Notes: a model not told the origin generated them from the letters alone. Shown: positions 37,901 through 47,449, counted from the first letter of the stretch. The stretch is DNA of 64,000 nt from Aeropyrum sp. (GCA_015523465.1 WAKF01000073.1:26423-90422), one strand, 5' to 3'. Program-made: numbers and translations.

Positions 37901-39926
37901 CGGGGGAGATGTTAACATGCTCATTCTCGATAAGAGTGTGATAGCCTCGGGAGAGTTCAAGGTCTATAGCGTTGACTACCCGGCGGTAGTGGTTATGAAT
38001 GAGAGTGTGGAGGTGAAGTCGGGCCTAGTCGAGTTTAAGGCTGGCAACGCCCCCCTAACTCTGGGCGGCGAGGGGATAGCGTCTTTCAAGGCTTACGGGG
38101 TCGAGGGGGCTCTGGAGCTGAAGGCTCTAGGCGCTGATGGGAGTCTGAGAGTCTACCTAGAGCCCGGAATCGCTTCCACCACCCTCTACCTGGAGGGTGG
38201 CGGGCGGTACGAGATCGTCGTCCCTGATAGCACCCAGCATGAAGTCACGGTTGCAGGGCTTTCACACGCTGCTTTGAAGGTTTACGTAGGAGCCGATGCC
38301 AGGGTTAAAGTGGCTTTCAGGGAGGACGAATACAGCGGGTACTTTGAGGTAGCGCAGAGCCCTGGATCCACGGTTGAGGTCTACGCTGAGGGAGCGTTGC
38401 TAAAGCTGGAGGGCTTCAAAGCTGTGACGAGCGTTACTGACACGACTCCAGCAGAAGTGATGGAGGCTAGCGGCACCCTCAGGATCGTGGGTGGCAGCTT
38501 TGTCGTCAATGGCGACTTCGTAGCTGGCTATGGTAGTGTGAAGATAACCGAGGCGGGGCCCAGGATTGAGAGTGCCAGGCCCTACAAGGTAGAGGTTGAA
38601 GGAGTATCCATTGAGGCTAGCGGAGCCGTCATGGTTGGTGGCGTCATGGAGACTATTATAGTGGATTCAACACTATCCGCCCCCAGCGTTGTAGTGAGGG
38701 GCGCCGATGTAGTAGTCAGGACCTCTACGCTCAAGGCCGACACCGTGCTATTCCATCCCCTTGTCTTCGGTGTCCCCGTCTACATAAGCGTTGAAGACTC
38801 CCAGCTAATGACTGAGACACTTAGGTATCTATGCGGAGCCGCCCAGGCCCTCGTCGTCATGGAGGGGGTTAAACTGGGGTCTATGGATGCCCCATCAAAG
38901 CTCTACCTGGTAGGGATCGTTAACATGCTGTTCAAGAAAGGGGAGGCTTATCTAAGCGAGGTGGCAGCAGGCATACTAACGCCCATAAACACTGGGAAAT
39001 ACGCTCACATAGCCTTCATACACTCTCTAGTAGAGGGTGAGAACATAGCATTCAAGTACGGCGAGAAGGGGGCTGCAATCGCAGTCATAGGAGGCACATT
39101 CAAAGCTGGAGAGGTAAGCCTGGAGGCCGCTAAGGATGAAGTTGAGAGAAAGGGTGTGTTAACAATAGCGGGGGCTAGCGTAGACGTCAAGTCCTGCGGC
39201 GAGGTTATGGGTGGCGTGTACGCGGTCAACGTAAATGGGGCCTTCAACTGCCCGGGCGCAGGCATGGTATCCTTCCCTGAGGGCGTCGCTGTGGTGGGAG
39301 AGGTCTACGGCGTTCTCGAGCCAGGTGTGAAGCTGGGGGTGGGCGACTTCCTTGTTAAGCTCGCTGGAGGCTTCACCGGGCCGGTAGCAGTCTACGCAGC
39401 TTTCGCAGTCTCCGGCGACGGCTCCCCCTACATGGTTATAGTGCCAGTCAACATGGCTTATCAAAGCCAGGTCTACGAGGTGTACTACCCGCTCCCTGAA
39501 TGCGACAAGCCATTCATGCTAGTCGACGCTGCTACGGGAGCAGTGATGGATGCCGCCAAGCCCGAGAACCCTGAGAACTGCCTGTTTAAGAGCCACTTCA
39601 GGGTGAAGCCGGAAGCTCACGGCAACGCTGAGCCGCTGGTAGCCACAGCTAAAGCAGCGGTTGTTGAGACTCAGGTGGTCGTAGTTGAAACTCAGACCGT
39701 CACTGAGACCCTTACACAGACACTTACACGCACTCACACTATAACTCAGACCGTAACGGAGACCAACATGGAAACTACCACGATAACCTACACAGAGACC
39801 ACTACAGCGACCACAACCACAACAGTAACAGCAACCCAGACTAACATGGGAGTGACGGCTGCAGCGGCAGTCGTAGGCCTACTAGTCGGGGCAGCGGCAG
39901 TCTACGCCCTACGCGCCAGAGGGTAG
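34995..39926 (+). CDS. large secreted/cell-surface protein with internal repeats, Thr-rich stalk and C-terminal TM
   Basis: N-term signal-like MKALATLIMIIAFLVVAGSNVALAQ; C-term ETQTVTETLTQTLTRTHTITQTVTETNMETTTITYTETTTATTTTTVTATQTNMGVTAAAAVVGLLVGAAAVYALRARG. Confidence 0.85.
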   Translation: MKALATLIMIIAFLVVAGSNVALAQPQASVEGEAYATELVSVDLTGLSESIEYRVEVVDSQGELANFTLVAYSGPIQVAEAGSGYIVFTAQGETATLYLKAGSPGTYTLLLLESGREVARYTLIVEPYDSKGGAEPDVAVDSGDEMIVAIASTLGMEKVGDVIVYEMVGAGSDGRATIYVVDNVILDTNAYMIGDFAALNTAGTREVLIAGAYKGVFSAETKLYLNGAKLTFFLIPGVEASGVKLEYLDIEVSSGGSIEYTPVPGQVPVYLAIVKSGFTGEITYNLPPFNPSQDLSTQPYLQFKRAWGQATVYLKPGAEGSTEVLAALSLVESGGLQLKLVNEAPEIIAGVFLTEEYSIVGSLEARGTVLILGSSRGALEAECIRFTVTSGTPDRQLPLALLGNALYLAISSGGGQQVTEEDLFLVRADCFRVEADRLSTTPKEIMDAYGTFAMIGVRLEAREAVIGYAKVVVTDEGPKPESSRPAIVYIIDSIVEARYLEIGGVYSTLLQPIGGFTYLEADTIVFRGAGIVVSGYEVKAGTILFHPIVFETSVGVNINESRLTAESITYICGTSRAEIVVEKSIVTAESLTFRGYASASFRGSTLNVAKVLGGGATPVGGEETVIDFDGATLVGVVEVEPLDYGVSLKGKVYLAEGALVRFKGATLNEIIFKAEGIRAEVDIAESQGTFRAELRDATLMLTATSPEAQGYVKSYGSSTLLLGCCMQLKGITIQVVDGRLDARLLGSIDLGAFLVVVLEERGNGKMYLRGGLSGETTTITVPIFKVTTEMVKRNPEAIMDAASEFVMESVYIKSGVTIIGYSNVTVTDNGVNIESSRPAVVKVYRSKIESEGLVVIGGVEVTHVKATTVKGGLVVLRGAMGEYQASITARDEVIVNPLVFGVPVKHVFKASSIEARTIKYICGPATAEVDFYDSTLKAEGMVTAGRVTLKLSGTTLEVPVLRLGGPTPAGGDVNMLILDKSVIASGEFKVYSVDYPAVVVMNESVEVKSGLVEFKAGNAPLTLGGEGIASFKAYGVEGALELKALGADGSLRVYLEPGIASTTLYLEGGGRYEIVVPDSTQHEVTVAGLSHAALKVYVGADARVKVAFREDEYSGYFEVAQSPGSTVEVYAEGALLKLEGFKAVTSVTDTTPAEVMEASGTLRIVGGSFVVNGDFVAGYGSVKITEAGPRIESARPYKVEVEGVSIEASGAVMVGGVMETIIVDSTLSAPSVVVRGADVVVRTSTLKADTVLFHPLVFGVPVYISVEDSQLMTETLRYLCGAAQALVVMEGVKLGSMDAPSKLYLVGIVNMLFKKGEAYLSEVAAGILTPINTGKYAHIAFIHSLVEGENIAFKYGEKGAAIAVIGGTFKAGEVSLEAAKDEVERKGVLTIAGASVDVKSCGEVMGGVYAVNVNGAFNCPGAGMVSFPEGVAVVGEVYGVLEPGVKLGVGDFLVKLAGGFTGPVAVYAAFAVSGDGSPYMVIVPVNMAYQSQVYEVYYPLPECDKPFMLVDAATGAVMDAAKPENPENCLFKSHFRVKPEAHGNAEPLVATAKAAVVETQVVVVETQTVTETLTQTLTRTHTITQTVTETNMETTTITYTETTTATTTTTVTATQTNMGVTAAAAVVGLLVGAAAVYALRARG

Positions 39927-40090
39927 AAGAGAGGGAAGAGTGTATTGTTCAAGACGCTTCCCTCATCCTAAGCTACTCATATTTTTCCTGTATAATCAAC
40001 GTGATAGAGAGTTTCCGGCTTGGCAACTACTTTTCATAGCATAAAGCTGCTATCAAGATACGGTTCAAATCCTTGTGAGAGAAGGGTGGT

Positions 40091-41173
40091 TTACCTCGTA
40101 ATTGTCCATGTTAGTGCTGTGCCTAACCCCTTAACGCTCTTCCAGCGAGCTTCAAGCCTTCCAAGGGATTCTAGCCTTTTAAGGTGGGCGAGGGTCTCGG
40201 CTAGGGCGAAGTACTTCTCTGGGGGTGTTAGGTCCTCCCACTTCCTCCCTCCGCTCCACGTGACTCTAACGGCTACTTCGAACGCTGTAGGGGAGCCTAG
40301 GCGGGCTACAATATCCTCTACCTCCCTAAGCCTAGACTTGTGGTGCTCGATCAGCTCCAAGGCTCTCGCTGCCGCGTCGGGTATGGGCGTCCTGTGGCCT
40401 GGGAGGGCCTTGAAGCCCTTGAGCCTAGAGGCTATCATCTCTAGGGTGTCTATGTAGTCTTTGAGGGGGTCTGAGTCTAGGGTGTGGAGGGAGACATGGG
40501 GTGTTATGCCGGGTAGGATAGTGTCTCCAGCGATAACGACCTTCTCCTTTCCCGACACCAGGATTATGTGGCCCGGCGTGTGGCCCGGAGCATCGACCAC
40601 AGTGAAAACCCCGAGCCCAGGCATCTCAACCATATCATCCCCTCTGAGCGGCTTGATATCTAGCTCCGAGACGGCCTTATAGGCTTCTATAAGACGGAGG
40701 CCCGGATGGTACCTCACGATCTCCTCTACAACGCTACTGGGGACCCCGGAGGTCCTAAACAGCTCTAGAGCAGACTTCACGTAGCCCTCCACGCCGACGC
40801 CCGTTACAAGCTCAACATCCCTAGCCCCCATGTAGACCTCAGCGCCGAAAGCCTCGGCTACTAGGAGGGCTCCGGTTAGGTGGTCTACATGGTAGTGGGT
40901 GATGATAACCCTGGATATGCTCTTAGGCTCCACCCCAGACCTCCTAAGCCCCTTCAGAAGGGTGTGGAAGCTGCGGGCATGGTACATGCCGGCATCGACC
41001 AAGATAGTATCCACACCGTCAGTGAATGCATATACATTAACGCTTCCTAAGCCGGGTATAGGGAGCCATGCCTCAACCCTAACAAGCACCTTACAGCCAC
41101 CCTCCAGACCAAGTGTATGTGGGAGAGGTAAGCCGTAAGCATGATAGCTGGTAGGGAGGTTTACATGATGCAA
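40091..41173 (-). CDS. metallo-beta-lactamase fold hydrolase
   Basis: VIITHYHVDHLTGALL, VVDAPGHTPGHIILVSGKEKVVIAGDTI; C-terminal helical domain. Confidence 0.9.
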   Translation of the reverse strand: MHHVNLPTSYHAYGLPLPHTLGLEGGCKVLVRVEAWLPIPGLGSVNVYAFTDGVDTILVDAGMYHARSFHTLLKGLRRSGVEPKSISRVIITHYHVDHLTGALLVAEAFGAEVYMGARDVELVTGVGVEGYVKSALELFRTSGVPSSVVEEIVRYHPGLRLIEAYKAVSELDIKPLRGDDMVEMPGLGVFTVVDAPGHTPGHIILVSGKEKVVIAGDTILPGITPHVSLHTLDSDPLKDYIDTLEMIASRLKGFKALPGHRTPIPDAAARALELIEHHKSRLREVEDIVARLGSPTAFEVAVRVTWSGGRKWEDLTPPEKYFALAETLAHLKRLESLGRLEARWKSVKGLGTALTWTITR

Positions 41174-41249
41174 GGTTAAAAGGCGATGAGAAGCGGGCTA
41201 ACATCCTTAACGGGAACGGAAAAAGACCGGTAGGACCTGGTGCCCGGGC

Positions 41250-41858
41250 TTGGCGGGGCCCCCTAGGCTAGCGCTTGCGGCGGTAGCCATAATAATCTTG
41301 GTTGCAGTCGGCGCTGCATACCTAGTCTTCTTTAAGAGAGGTAGCGGGGTAGGACCTCCTCCCCTCCCTGGATACCTTGAGGGAGTGGAAAAGATTATCG
41401 AGGTGTCATCTCCAGTCTTCAGCGAGGGCTCCAGGATCCCGGCGAGGTATACTTGCGACGGGGAGGACGTGTCGCCGCCGCTCAGGGTGGAGGGGGTGCC
41501 TGAGGGCGCGGAGAGCCTCGTAGTCGTAGTATATGACCCCGACGCCCCCAGGGGATGGTTCACCCACTGGATCCTCTACGACGTCCCGGCGACGGTAAAC
41601 GAGGTCCCAGAAGCAGTACCCCCGGAGCCCTTGGTGGAGGGGCTGGGGGCTCAGGGAGTGAATGATTTCGGAAGGCTCGGCTATGGGGGCCCATGCCCTC
41701 CGAGGGGCCTGGGAGCCCATAGGTATGTCGTACTCGTGATAGCCCTTGACACGCCCAGCCTAAACCTACCGCCCGGCGCGGCCTTAGAGGACGTAGAGAC
41801 TGCTATGGCGGGGAGGATAATCGGCTATGGCTACACGTACTTCACCTACTCGCGGTGA
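41250..41858 (+). CDS. PEBP/YbhB-family protein with N-terminal TM anchor
   Basis: GSRIPARYTCDGEDVSPPLRVEGVPEGAESLVVVVYDPDAPRGWFTHWILYDVP...YGGPCPPRGLGAHRYVVLVIALD. Confidence 0.9.
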   Translation: MAGPPRLALAAVAIIILVAVGAAYLVFFKRGSGVGPPPLPGYLEGVEKIIEVSSPVFSEGSRIPARYTCDGEDVSPPLRVEGVPEGAESLVVVVYDPDAPRGWFTHWILYDVPATVNEVPEAVPPEPLVEGLGAQGVNDFGRLGYGGPCPPRGLGAHRYVVLVIALDTPSLNLPPGAALEDVETAMAGRIIGYGYTYFTYSR

Positions 41859-41946
41859 CAGGGCTACGGCCACCACGTATATATCATGGGTACGGAGCCG
41901 AGATTAAGGCTACCACACCCCACACACCCATTGAGGCCTGATCGGG

Positions 41947-42126
41947 ATGCCCGAGGCGGTAGACCCTGTCTGCGGCATGAAGGTTGACACTGCTAAGACG
42001 CCGTATAAGCACGTTTACAAGGGCAAGATCTACTACTTCTGCAGCGAGCACTGCCTGAGAGCATTTAAGGAGAAGCCAGACTACTACCTGGAGCACGGCC
42101 CCGTAGGCATGCCACACGAACACTAG
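41947..42126 (+). CDS. small YHS-domain protein
   Basis: MPEAVDPVCGMKVDTAKTPYKHVYKGKIYYFCSEHCLRAFKEKPDYYLEHGPVGMPHEH*; 59 aa, below ORF-track cutoff. Confidence 0.88.
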   Translation: MPEAVDPVCGMKVDTAKTPYKHVYKGKIYYFCSEHCLRAFKEKPDYYLEHGPVGMPHEH

Positions 42127-42277
42127 CAGCACAGGTAACCAATAAATCACACCATATTTTTCCCCTAGCCTCAAAACTCCTAAAGGCACTCTTTAGGGAT
42201 AATGGGCTTTAAGGATAACACTTAATCCAGCACTTTTCACCCTAGCATGCAGTAGCGTGGACTTGGTGTCCTACTAG

Positions 42278-44836
42278 TTGAGGGGGAGGCTTCGAGGGCT
42301 CCTTGCCGCTCTAGGTTTTATAGCCTTAGCTGCAGTACCAATAGCCTTCCCGGCGCTCGCCGCCTTTATAGACCCCGTAGGCGGAGTACTGGGAGCAGGC
42401 TTCTACTCGAGCCTCCCTAGGGGCTCGTTTAAGGTTGAGGGTATGAGCGGCGAGGCCCTCATATACTTTGACTCTAACGGCGTTCCCCATGTAGAGGCTG
42501 CTAGCGACGAGGCAGCGTTCTATGCTGTAGGCTGGCTACAGGCTAGCCTAAGACTGTTCCAGATGGACCTTGTTAGGAGGATCCCTCAGGGCACCTTATC
42601 CAGCCTTGTAGGGGAGGCGGGGGTCGAGAGCGACAGGCTAGTCTTAACTCTGGGGTTTAGGGAAGCTATCGAGGAGAGCTATAGGATACTAGCCGAGAAC
42701 CCCCAGTACTCCGAGATGCTGAGGGCCCTCGAAGCATATGTTAGAGGCGTGAACGACTACATAGAGTGGGCTAAGGGCGAGGGAGCCCTCCCGGCAGAGT
42801 ATAGGCTCCTAGGCCTAGAGCCCGAGCCCTGGAACGTCAAGGACGTACTGGCGGTACAAAAGTTCTTCCAGCTAATGTTAGCATGGGATACGAGCGACCT
42901 GGTACTCGGAGAGCTAGTCAGGATTCACGGGCTCAAGGTTATAGAGGCCCTAGACGCGGTTGAGAGAAGACTAAATATGACACACGCATTCTGCGCTGAA
43001 GCCACTACTTGGGGCGAGGCTACCGGGCTCAGGGACTTCGGCCCCCCAATTCCACTCCAACGCTTAAAACCCCACCCAGCGCTCCAAGCTAGCCAGCAAC
43101 CAGGCGCTCCCAGACTACCTGAAGCACGGGGGCTCGTAGACTACCTTGCTAGTGTCGAGGCATTGTGGGGTAGGGTTGTCGAGCCAGCCTCAAACAACTG
43201 GGTAGTGGCTGGGAGGCTTACTGCAACGGGCAAGCCATTACTAGCAAACGACCCTCACCTAGCCCTAATAGCACCTAGCCTCTGGATGCCCATCCACATA
43301 AGGACGCCAACGCTAAACGTCGCTGGTGTAGCCCTACCCGGGGCCCCCTTGGTAGTTATAGGCAGGAACGAGAAGGTGGCTTGGGGCTTCACAAACGTTG
43401 GGAGCGACTTCGCAGACTTCTACTACTACGAGTGGAGGGGGGATAATTACGTTTATATGGGGGAGCTTAGAAAGCCCGAAGTTAGGAACTACGAGATAAG
43501 GGTATGGAACCCCCTGACTAGGACCTACACTACTATAACCCATAGGGTGCTTGTGACTGTTCACGGCCCCGTACTTGAGTGGGGTGGGGAGAGGTATGCG
43601 GTAGCTTTCACTGGGAGCCTACCTAGCCTAGAGCTAGCCTTCCTCTGGGAGCTTAACAAGGCTGGGAGCGTCCGTGAGGCCCTTGCAGCTCAGAGGTACT
43701 TCGTAGCTCCAGCCCAAAACATGGTAGTGGCCGACATCTACGGGAACATAGCTTACTCCCCCCTGGCAGCATACCCTGTGAGGGTTAACGTGCCCACCTA
43801 TACTGAAGGCGGGTTAGAGGTCGTTAACACGGGGTTCCTACCCTACAACGGGAGCCGGGGTGAGGGCGAGTGGGCTGGTTTCAAGCCTCTCTCCAGCCTT
43901 CCAGTACTTCTCAACCCTCCCCGGGGGTACGTGGCTACAGCTAACGCTAGACCCTTCAACGCGGAGTGTTGGGGCGATAATGGGTGGGACTACTCTGATA
44001 GGTTCCGGGAGGAGAGGATAGTCGATATGATAGAGTCCCTAGCCACCCTCTTCACGCCCCAGCACATGATGTCAATGCAGCTAGACACTAGGGACCTAGG
44101 CTTGGAGCTGGTGGCTAGGATCGTTGTAGACCTAGCCACCATGAAGAGCAGCCTAGATGAAGAGGCTACTATGATGCTGGAGACGCTGAAAGCCGAGCCT
44201 TCAACAAGCACGGACGCCACCTGGGCTACGGTAGCCCTACTAGTCGGCTGGCACCTCAGGGAAGAGGTGTGGAAGGCCCTCAGGGGCCCTGAGGGTGGCG
44301 TTGGCTTCCTGAAGCTAGAGCACATTGAGGCCCTCTATGAGGCTTACATGGAGGGAGGGGAGGGTAAGAGGCTAGTGCTGGAGGTCCTAGGTAAGCCCCT
44401 GGAGGATATAGTTGTTGAGGCCCTAAAGCGAGCCTATGAGACGGGTAGGACCTACTACGGAACCCCCGAACCCAGGGAGTGGAGTTACGGCGAGATCCAC
44501 TACTACAACGTGGTCAACCAGGTGCTGGAGCCGTTGAGCTTCCCCCGCCATCCGGCGCCCGGGGGCCCTTACTCAGTCAACGTTGCACCCCCAGCCCGGG
44601 TAGATCCTAGAGAAGGCGCGCCTGTCGAGGCGGGACCTAGCGTGAGGCTGGTAGCAGACATGTCATCCCAGACCTTATACCTCTCCCTACCCGGGGGGAG
44701 CAGCGGGAACCCCTTCTCGAGGTTCTACAGCAACCTATACCAGCTATGGCTCCAGGGGAGGTACATAGCGCTGGAGCTCGATGACATTCACAAGGTAGAG
44801 GACCTAGCCCTCGAGTTTGGGGGTGACTTAGGTTGA
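42278..44836 (+). CDS. penicillin amidase/acylase family (Ntn hydrolase)
   Basis: IYFDSNGVPHVEAASDEAAFYAVGWLQASLRLFQMDLVRR; catalytic-Ser region VEPASNNWVVAGRLTATGKPLLANDPHL. Confidence 0.92.
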   Translation: MRGRLRGLLAALGFIALAAVPIAFPALAAFIDPVGGVLGAGFYSSLPRGSFKVEGMSGEALIYFDSNGVPHVEAASDEAAFYAVGWLQASLRLFQMDLVRRIPQGTLSSLVGEAGVESDRLVLTLGFREAIEESYRILAENPQYSEMLRALEAYVRGVNDYIEWAKGEGALPAEYRLLGLEPEPWNVKDVLAVQKFFQLMLAWDTSDLVLGELVRIHGLKVIEALDAVERRLNMTHAFCAEATTWGEATGLRDFGPPIPLQRLKPHPALQASQQPGAPRLPEARGLVDYLASVEALWGRVVEPASNNWVVAGRLTATGKPLLANDPHLALIAPSLWMPIHIRTPTLNVAGVALPGAPLVVIGRNEKVAWGFTNVGSDFADFYYYEWRGDNYVYMGELRKPEVRNYEIRVWNPLTRTYTTITHRVLVTVHGPVLEWGGERYAVAFTGSLPSLELAFLWELNKAGSVREALAAQRYFVAPAQNMVVADIYGNIAYSPLAAYPVRVNVPTYTEGGLEVVNTGFLPYNGSRGEGEWAGFKPLSSLPVLLNPPRGYVATANARPFNAECWGDNGWDYSDRFREERIVDMIESLATLFTPQHMMSMQLDTRDLGLELVARIVVDLATMKSSLDEEATMMLETLKAEPSTSTDATWATVALLVGWHLREEVWKALRGPEGGVGFLKLEHIEALYEAYMEGGEGKRLVLEVLGKPLEDIVVEALKRAYETGRTYYGTPEPREWSYGEIHYYNVVNQVLEPLSFPRHPAPGGPYSVNVAPPARVDPREGAPVEAGPSVRLVADMSSQTLYLSLPGGSSGNPFSRFYSNLYQLWLQGRYIALELDDIHKVEDLALEFGGDLG

Positions 44837-45174
44837 GGCTTGCAGCCCACACTCTAGCCTCTGCAGCACTATACACGCTAGCACTAACCCTAACCCCACA
44901 TCCAGCAAACCTCATACTAGCAGCGCTCCTAGCAGGCGTAGCCTCGGCACCCTCACCCAAACCCTGGCTCTCAGCGGGGCTCGGAGGCCTCTCAGCATAC
45001 ACACTATTAGCCCTAGCCACAGGAACCCTGCCATCATCAGCTCTACTACTAGCAGGCGTGCTAGGCCCCCTATCTATAGTGGCACTCATCTACCACTTCA
45101 TAGCCCCAGCCCTCGCAGGGGAGGCACTAGCAGAAGCCTGGAAAGCAGCTTCCAAACTCGTCAGACCACGTTAA
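44833..45174 (+). CDS. small membrane protein, hypothetical
   Basis: 113 aa hydrophobic ORF overlapping the preceding stop. Confidence 0.5.
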   Translation: MRLAAHTLASAALYTLALTLTPHPANLILAALLAGVASAPSPKPWLSAGLGGLSAYTLLALATGTLPSSALLLAGVLGPLSIVALIYHFIAPALAGEALAEAWKAASKLVRPR

Positions 45175-45215
45175 ACCATGCTGTGCATGCAGGCTCACTC
45201 AACACGCTTATACCA

Positions 45216-45755
45216 CTAGCTCCCGCGAGTAGCTGCAAAGAATTTTGGTAGTCTTACTCCTTTTTGTCCTTGGTATTGCCCGCTGTAGGGTGTCTTTGCT
45301 GGGGTGTTTAGGCGTACTAGTACTAGGTGTAGGAAGCGGTCGCCTGGGTAGAGTTTGACTGGGAAGCTTGAGCCGACTATCTCTATCGTGAGCTGGCCCT
45401 CGAACCCCGCGTCTACGACGGTGCTCGGAATGTAGATTCCAGTCCTCGCCCACGTGCTCCTAAGGTTCACCAGGCCCGCGAGGTAGGGGGGTAGCCTTAT
45501 GTACTCTAGGGTGTGTAGTAGTATGTGCTCGCCAGGCCCCACCACGATCTCGTCCCCCTCACCACACTCATAGTACTCCCAGGGCTCGCCAGGCCTCCTA
45601 GGGTCGAGCACCCTCCCAGTCCGCCTGAAACGACAGTAACCCCTACCCAGCCTCAAGTCCAACCCGTTCTCCCTAATACACTCCTTATCCAATGGCTCGA
45701 CCACGAGGTCACCCAGAGCTATGAGAGCCACAATATCACGATCACTCAGGATCAT
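45216..45755 (-). CDS. dcd: dCTP deaminase/dUTPase family
   Basis: MILSDRDIVALIALGDLVVEPLDKECIRENGLDLRLG...LVNLRSTWARTGIYIPSTVVDAGFEGQLTIEIVGSS. Confidence 0.92.
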   Translation of the reverse strand: MILSDRDIVALIALGDLVVEPLDKECIRENGLDLRLGRGYCRFRRTGRVLDPRRPGEPWEYYECGEGDEIVVGPGEHILLHTLEYIRLPPYLAGLVNLRSTWARTGIYIPSTVVDAGFEGQLTIEIVGSSFPVKLYPGDRFLHLVLVRLNTPAKTPYSGQYQGQKGVRLPKFFAATRGS

Positions 45756-45900
45756 CCCCCAGCACCCTATTACCGGTAATCCTGTAAAATCGCCTTGGCA
45801 TTTGCTAGTGATAGCGAGTGAACCCTCCCGTCTGGGGGGTCTCCCTTAATAAGGCTTTGGATCAGGTATTTGCGGGGGTTTATAGAGCCGTTAAGAAGGG

Positions 45901-46803
45901 TTGCCTCTATCCCATTGTGGTTGGTGCTCTGGTTTGCCCCAGGACGTCTTAGGGAGCTTTATTTGGCTCCTCTTCTGGCTCCTCCTCCTAGCTAGTATAA
46001 TGGCTCCCTCCTTCTCCTACCATAGACTCCGCTCAGCTAGGCTCTCCCTCCTCGAGGAGATGAGCAGAAAGTATGGTATGAGGTTTATAACCCTGATCCA
46101 TAGGCAAGAAAGGATAGGCTTCTTCGGGATACCGTTCTACAGGTTCATAGACATAGATGACTCGGAAGCCGTGATCAGGGCTATAAGGAGTACTCCCCCC
46201 AACCAGCCTGTAGCCCTCATACTCCACACTCCCGGCGGGATGGTTCTGGCTGCAGCGCAGATAGCTAGGGCTTTGAAGAGGCACCCAGCAAAGAAGATCG
46301 TGATAGTCCCACACTACGCGATGAGCGGCGGGACCCTCATAGCGCTTGCAGCAGATGAGATATGGATGGACCCTAACGCCGTACTAGGCCCCCTAGACCC
46401 CCAGCTAGCCCTTAAGCCCGGGATGCACGTCCCAGCACCCAGCATACTGAGAGTCGCCAAGCTTAAGGGTGAAAAGGCTAGCGACGAGCTCCTCATAGCC
46501 GCAGACATAGCGGAGAAAGCGGTGAAGGAAATGCAGGAACTAATAGTGGAGCTAATCAGGGATAAGGTGGGCGAGGATAGGGCATGGGATCTAGCCAAGT
46601 TACTAACCGAGGGCCGGTGGACGCACGACTACCCAATAACGTTGGAGGAAGCTAGGAAGTTAGGGCTACCAGTGAAGGATACCGTGCCCCCGGAGGTGTA
46701 TAGGCTAATGGACCTCTACCCTCAAGCTCCCGTGAACAGGCCGGGAGTAGAGTACATACCCTACCCTGTAATACCCGCTCCCGGGAGGACCGAGAGGAGA
46801 TAG
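45901..46803 (+). CDS. SppA/ClpP-like serine dehydrogenase-proteinase (SDH/DUF114) with N-terminal TM
   Basis: PVALILHTPGGMVLAAAQIARALKRHPAKKIVIVPHYAMSGGTLIALAADEIWMDPNAVLGPLDPQL. Confidence 0.9.
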   Translation: MPLSHCGWCSGLPQDVLGSFIWLLFWLLLLASIMAPSFSYHRLRSARLSLLEEMSRKYGMRFITLIHRQERIGFFGIPFYRFIDIDDSEAVIRAIRSTPPNQPVALILHTPGGMVLAAAQIARALKRHPAKKIVIVPHYAMSGGTLIALAADEIWMDPNAVLGPLDPQLALKPGMHVPAPSILRVAKLKGEKASDELLIAADIAEKAVKEMQELIVELIRDKVGEDRAWDLAKLLTEGRWTHDYPITLEEARKLGLPVKDTVPPEVYRLMDLYPQAPVNRPGVEYIPYPVIPAPGRTERR

Positions 46804-46866
46804 TAACTCCCGTAACTCCCAATATACACCTTTAAGCCGGGCCTTAGGGACTACTGGGTTGAGTGC

Positions 46867-47250
46867 ATGTATAAACCCTTAATAACCATAGAAGGCCTAA
46901 TACATGGTAAGGTGGCCGGGATGAGCGAGCTGGCTAAGTTCACAAGGGTAGCTATAGACATGGACACCTGTATAAGCTGTGGGGCTTGTATCGAGGTCTG
47001 TCCTTACGATGCACTAGAGTTTGACGAGAACATGAAAGCAAGGCTCATATGGGATAAGTGTCAGGACGACTTTAGCTGTATCGAGAGTTGTCCTGTCAAC
47101 TGCATCTACAAGGTTAGCGAGGCCCCCGAGGAGCTGAAGAAGGAGAAGGGAGGCTGGTACCGCTTCAGCAGGGAGCTGACACCCGAGGAAAAGCAGGCAT
47201 TCGAAGAGTGGAGGCAGAGGTTCGGGGTTGAGGTGGAGCCCGTAGGATAG
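46867..47250 (+). CDS. 4Fe-4S ferredoxin-like protein
   Basis: DTCISCGACIEVCPYDALEF...WDKCQDDFSCIESCPVNCIYKV. Confidence 0.88.
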   Translation: MYKPLITIEGLIHGKVAGMSELAKFTRVAIDMDTCISCGACIEVCPYDALEFDENMKARLIWDKCQDDFSCIESCPVNCIYKVSEAPEELKKEKGGWYRFSRELTPEEKQAFEEWRQRFGVEVEPVG

Positions 47251-47449
47251 AGAGCCAAGGTTAAGCGTATACAACGAATCTCCTAGAGGAAAAGCAACAC
47301 CCTTAACCCCCAATTCTCTTCAAAACCCCTCTCTACACATAAGCCCACGTTAAACTTTCGTAGAGGCTTAAAAGTACGGGTGTAACGGAAAAAGGGAGGT
47401 TCTCGCTACCGAAAGTCGTGTTAAATGGCGTGTGCACTAAATTTAGACT

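Noticed and set aside
39661-39840. Thr-rich repetitive DNA near the end of the giant gene
   Set aside because: Typical Thr-rich stalk before a C-terminal TM in archaeal surface proteins; not an independent repeat element.
40061-40072. GGTTCAAATCC resembling a tRNA T-loop
   Set aside because: The flanking bases do not form a T-stem and no acceptor/anticodon arms fit; treated as coincidental.
41884-42189. Minus-strand ORF of 101 aa
   Set aside because: Shadow ORF opposite the plus-strand YHS protein.
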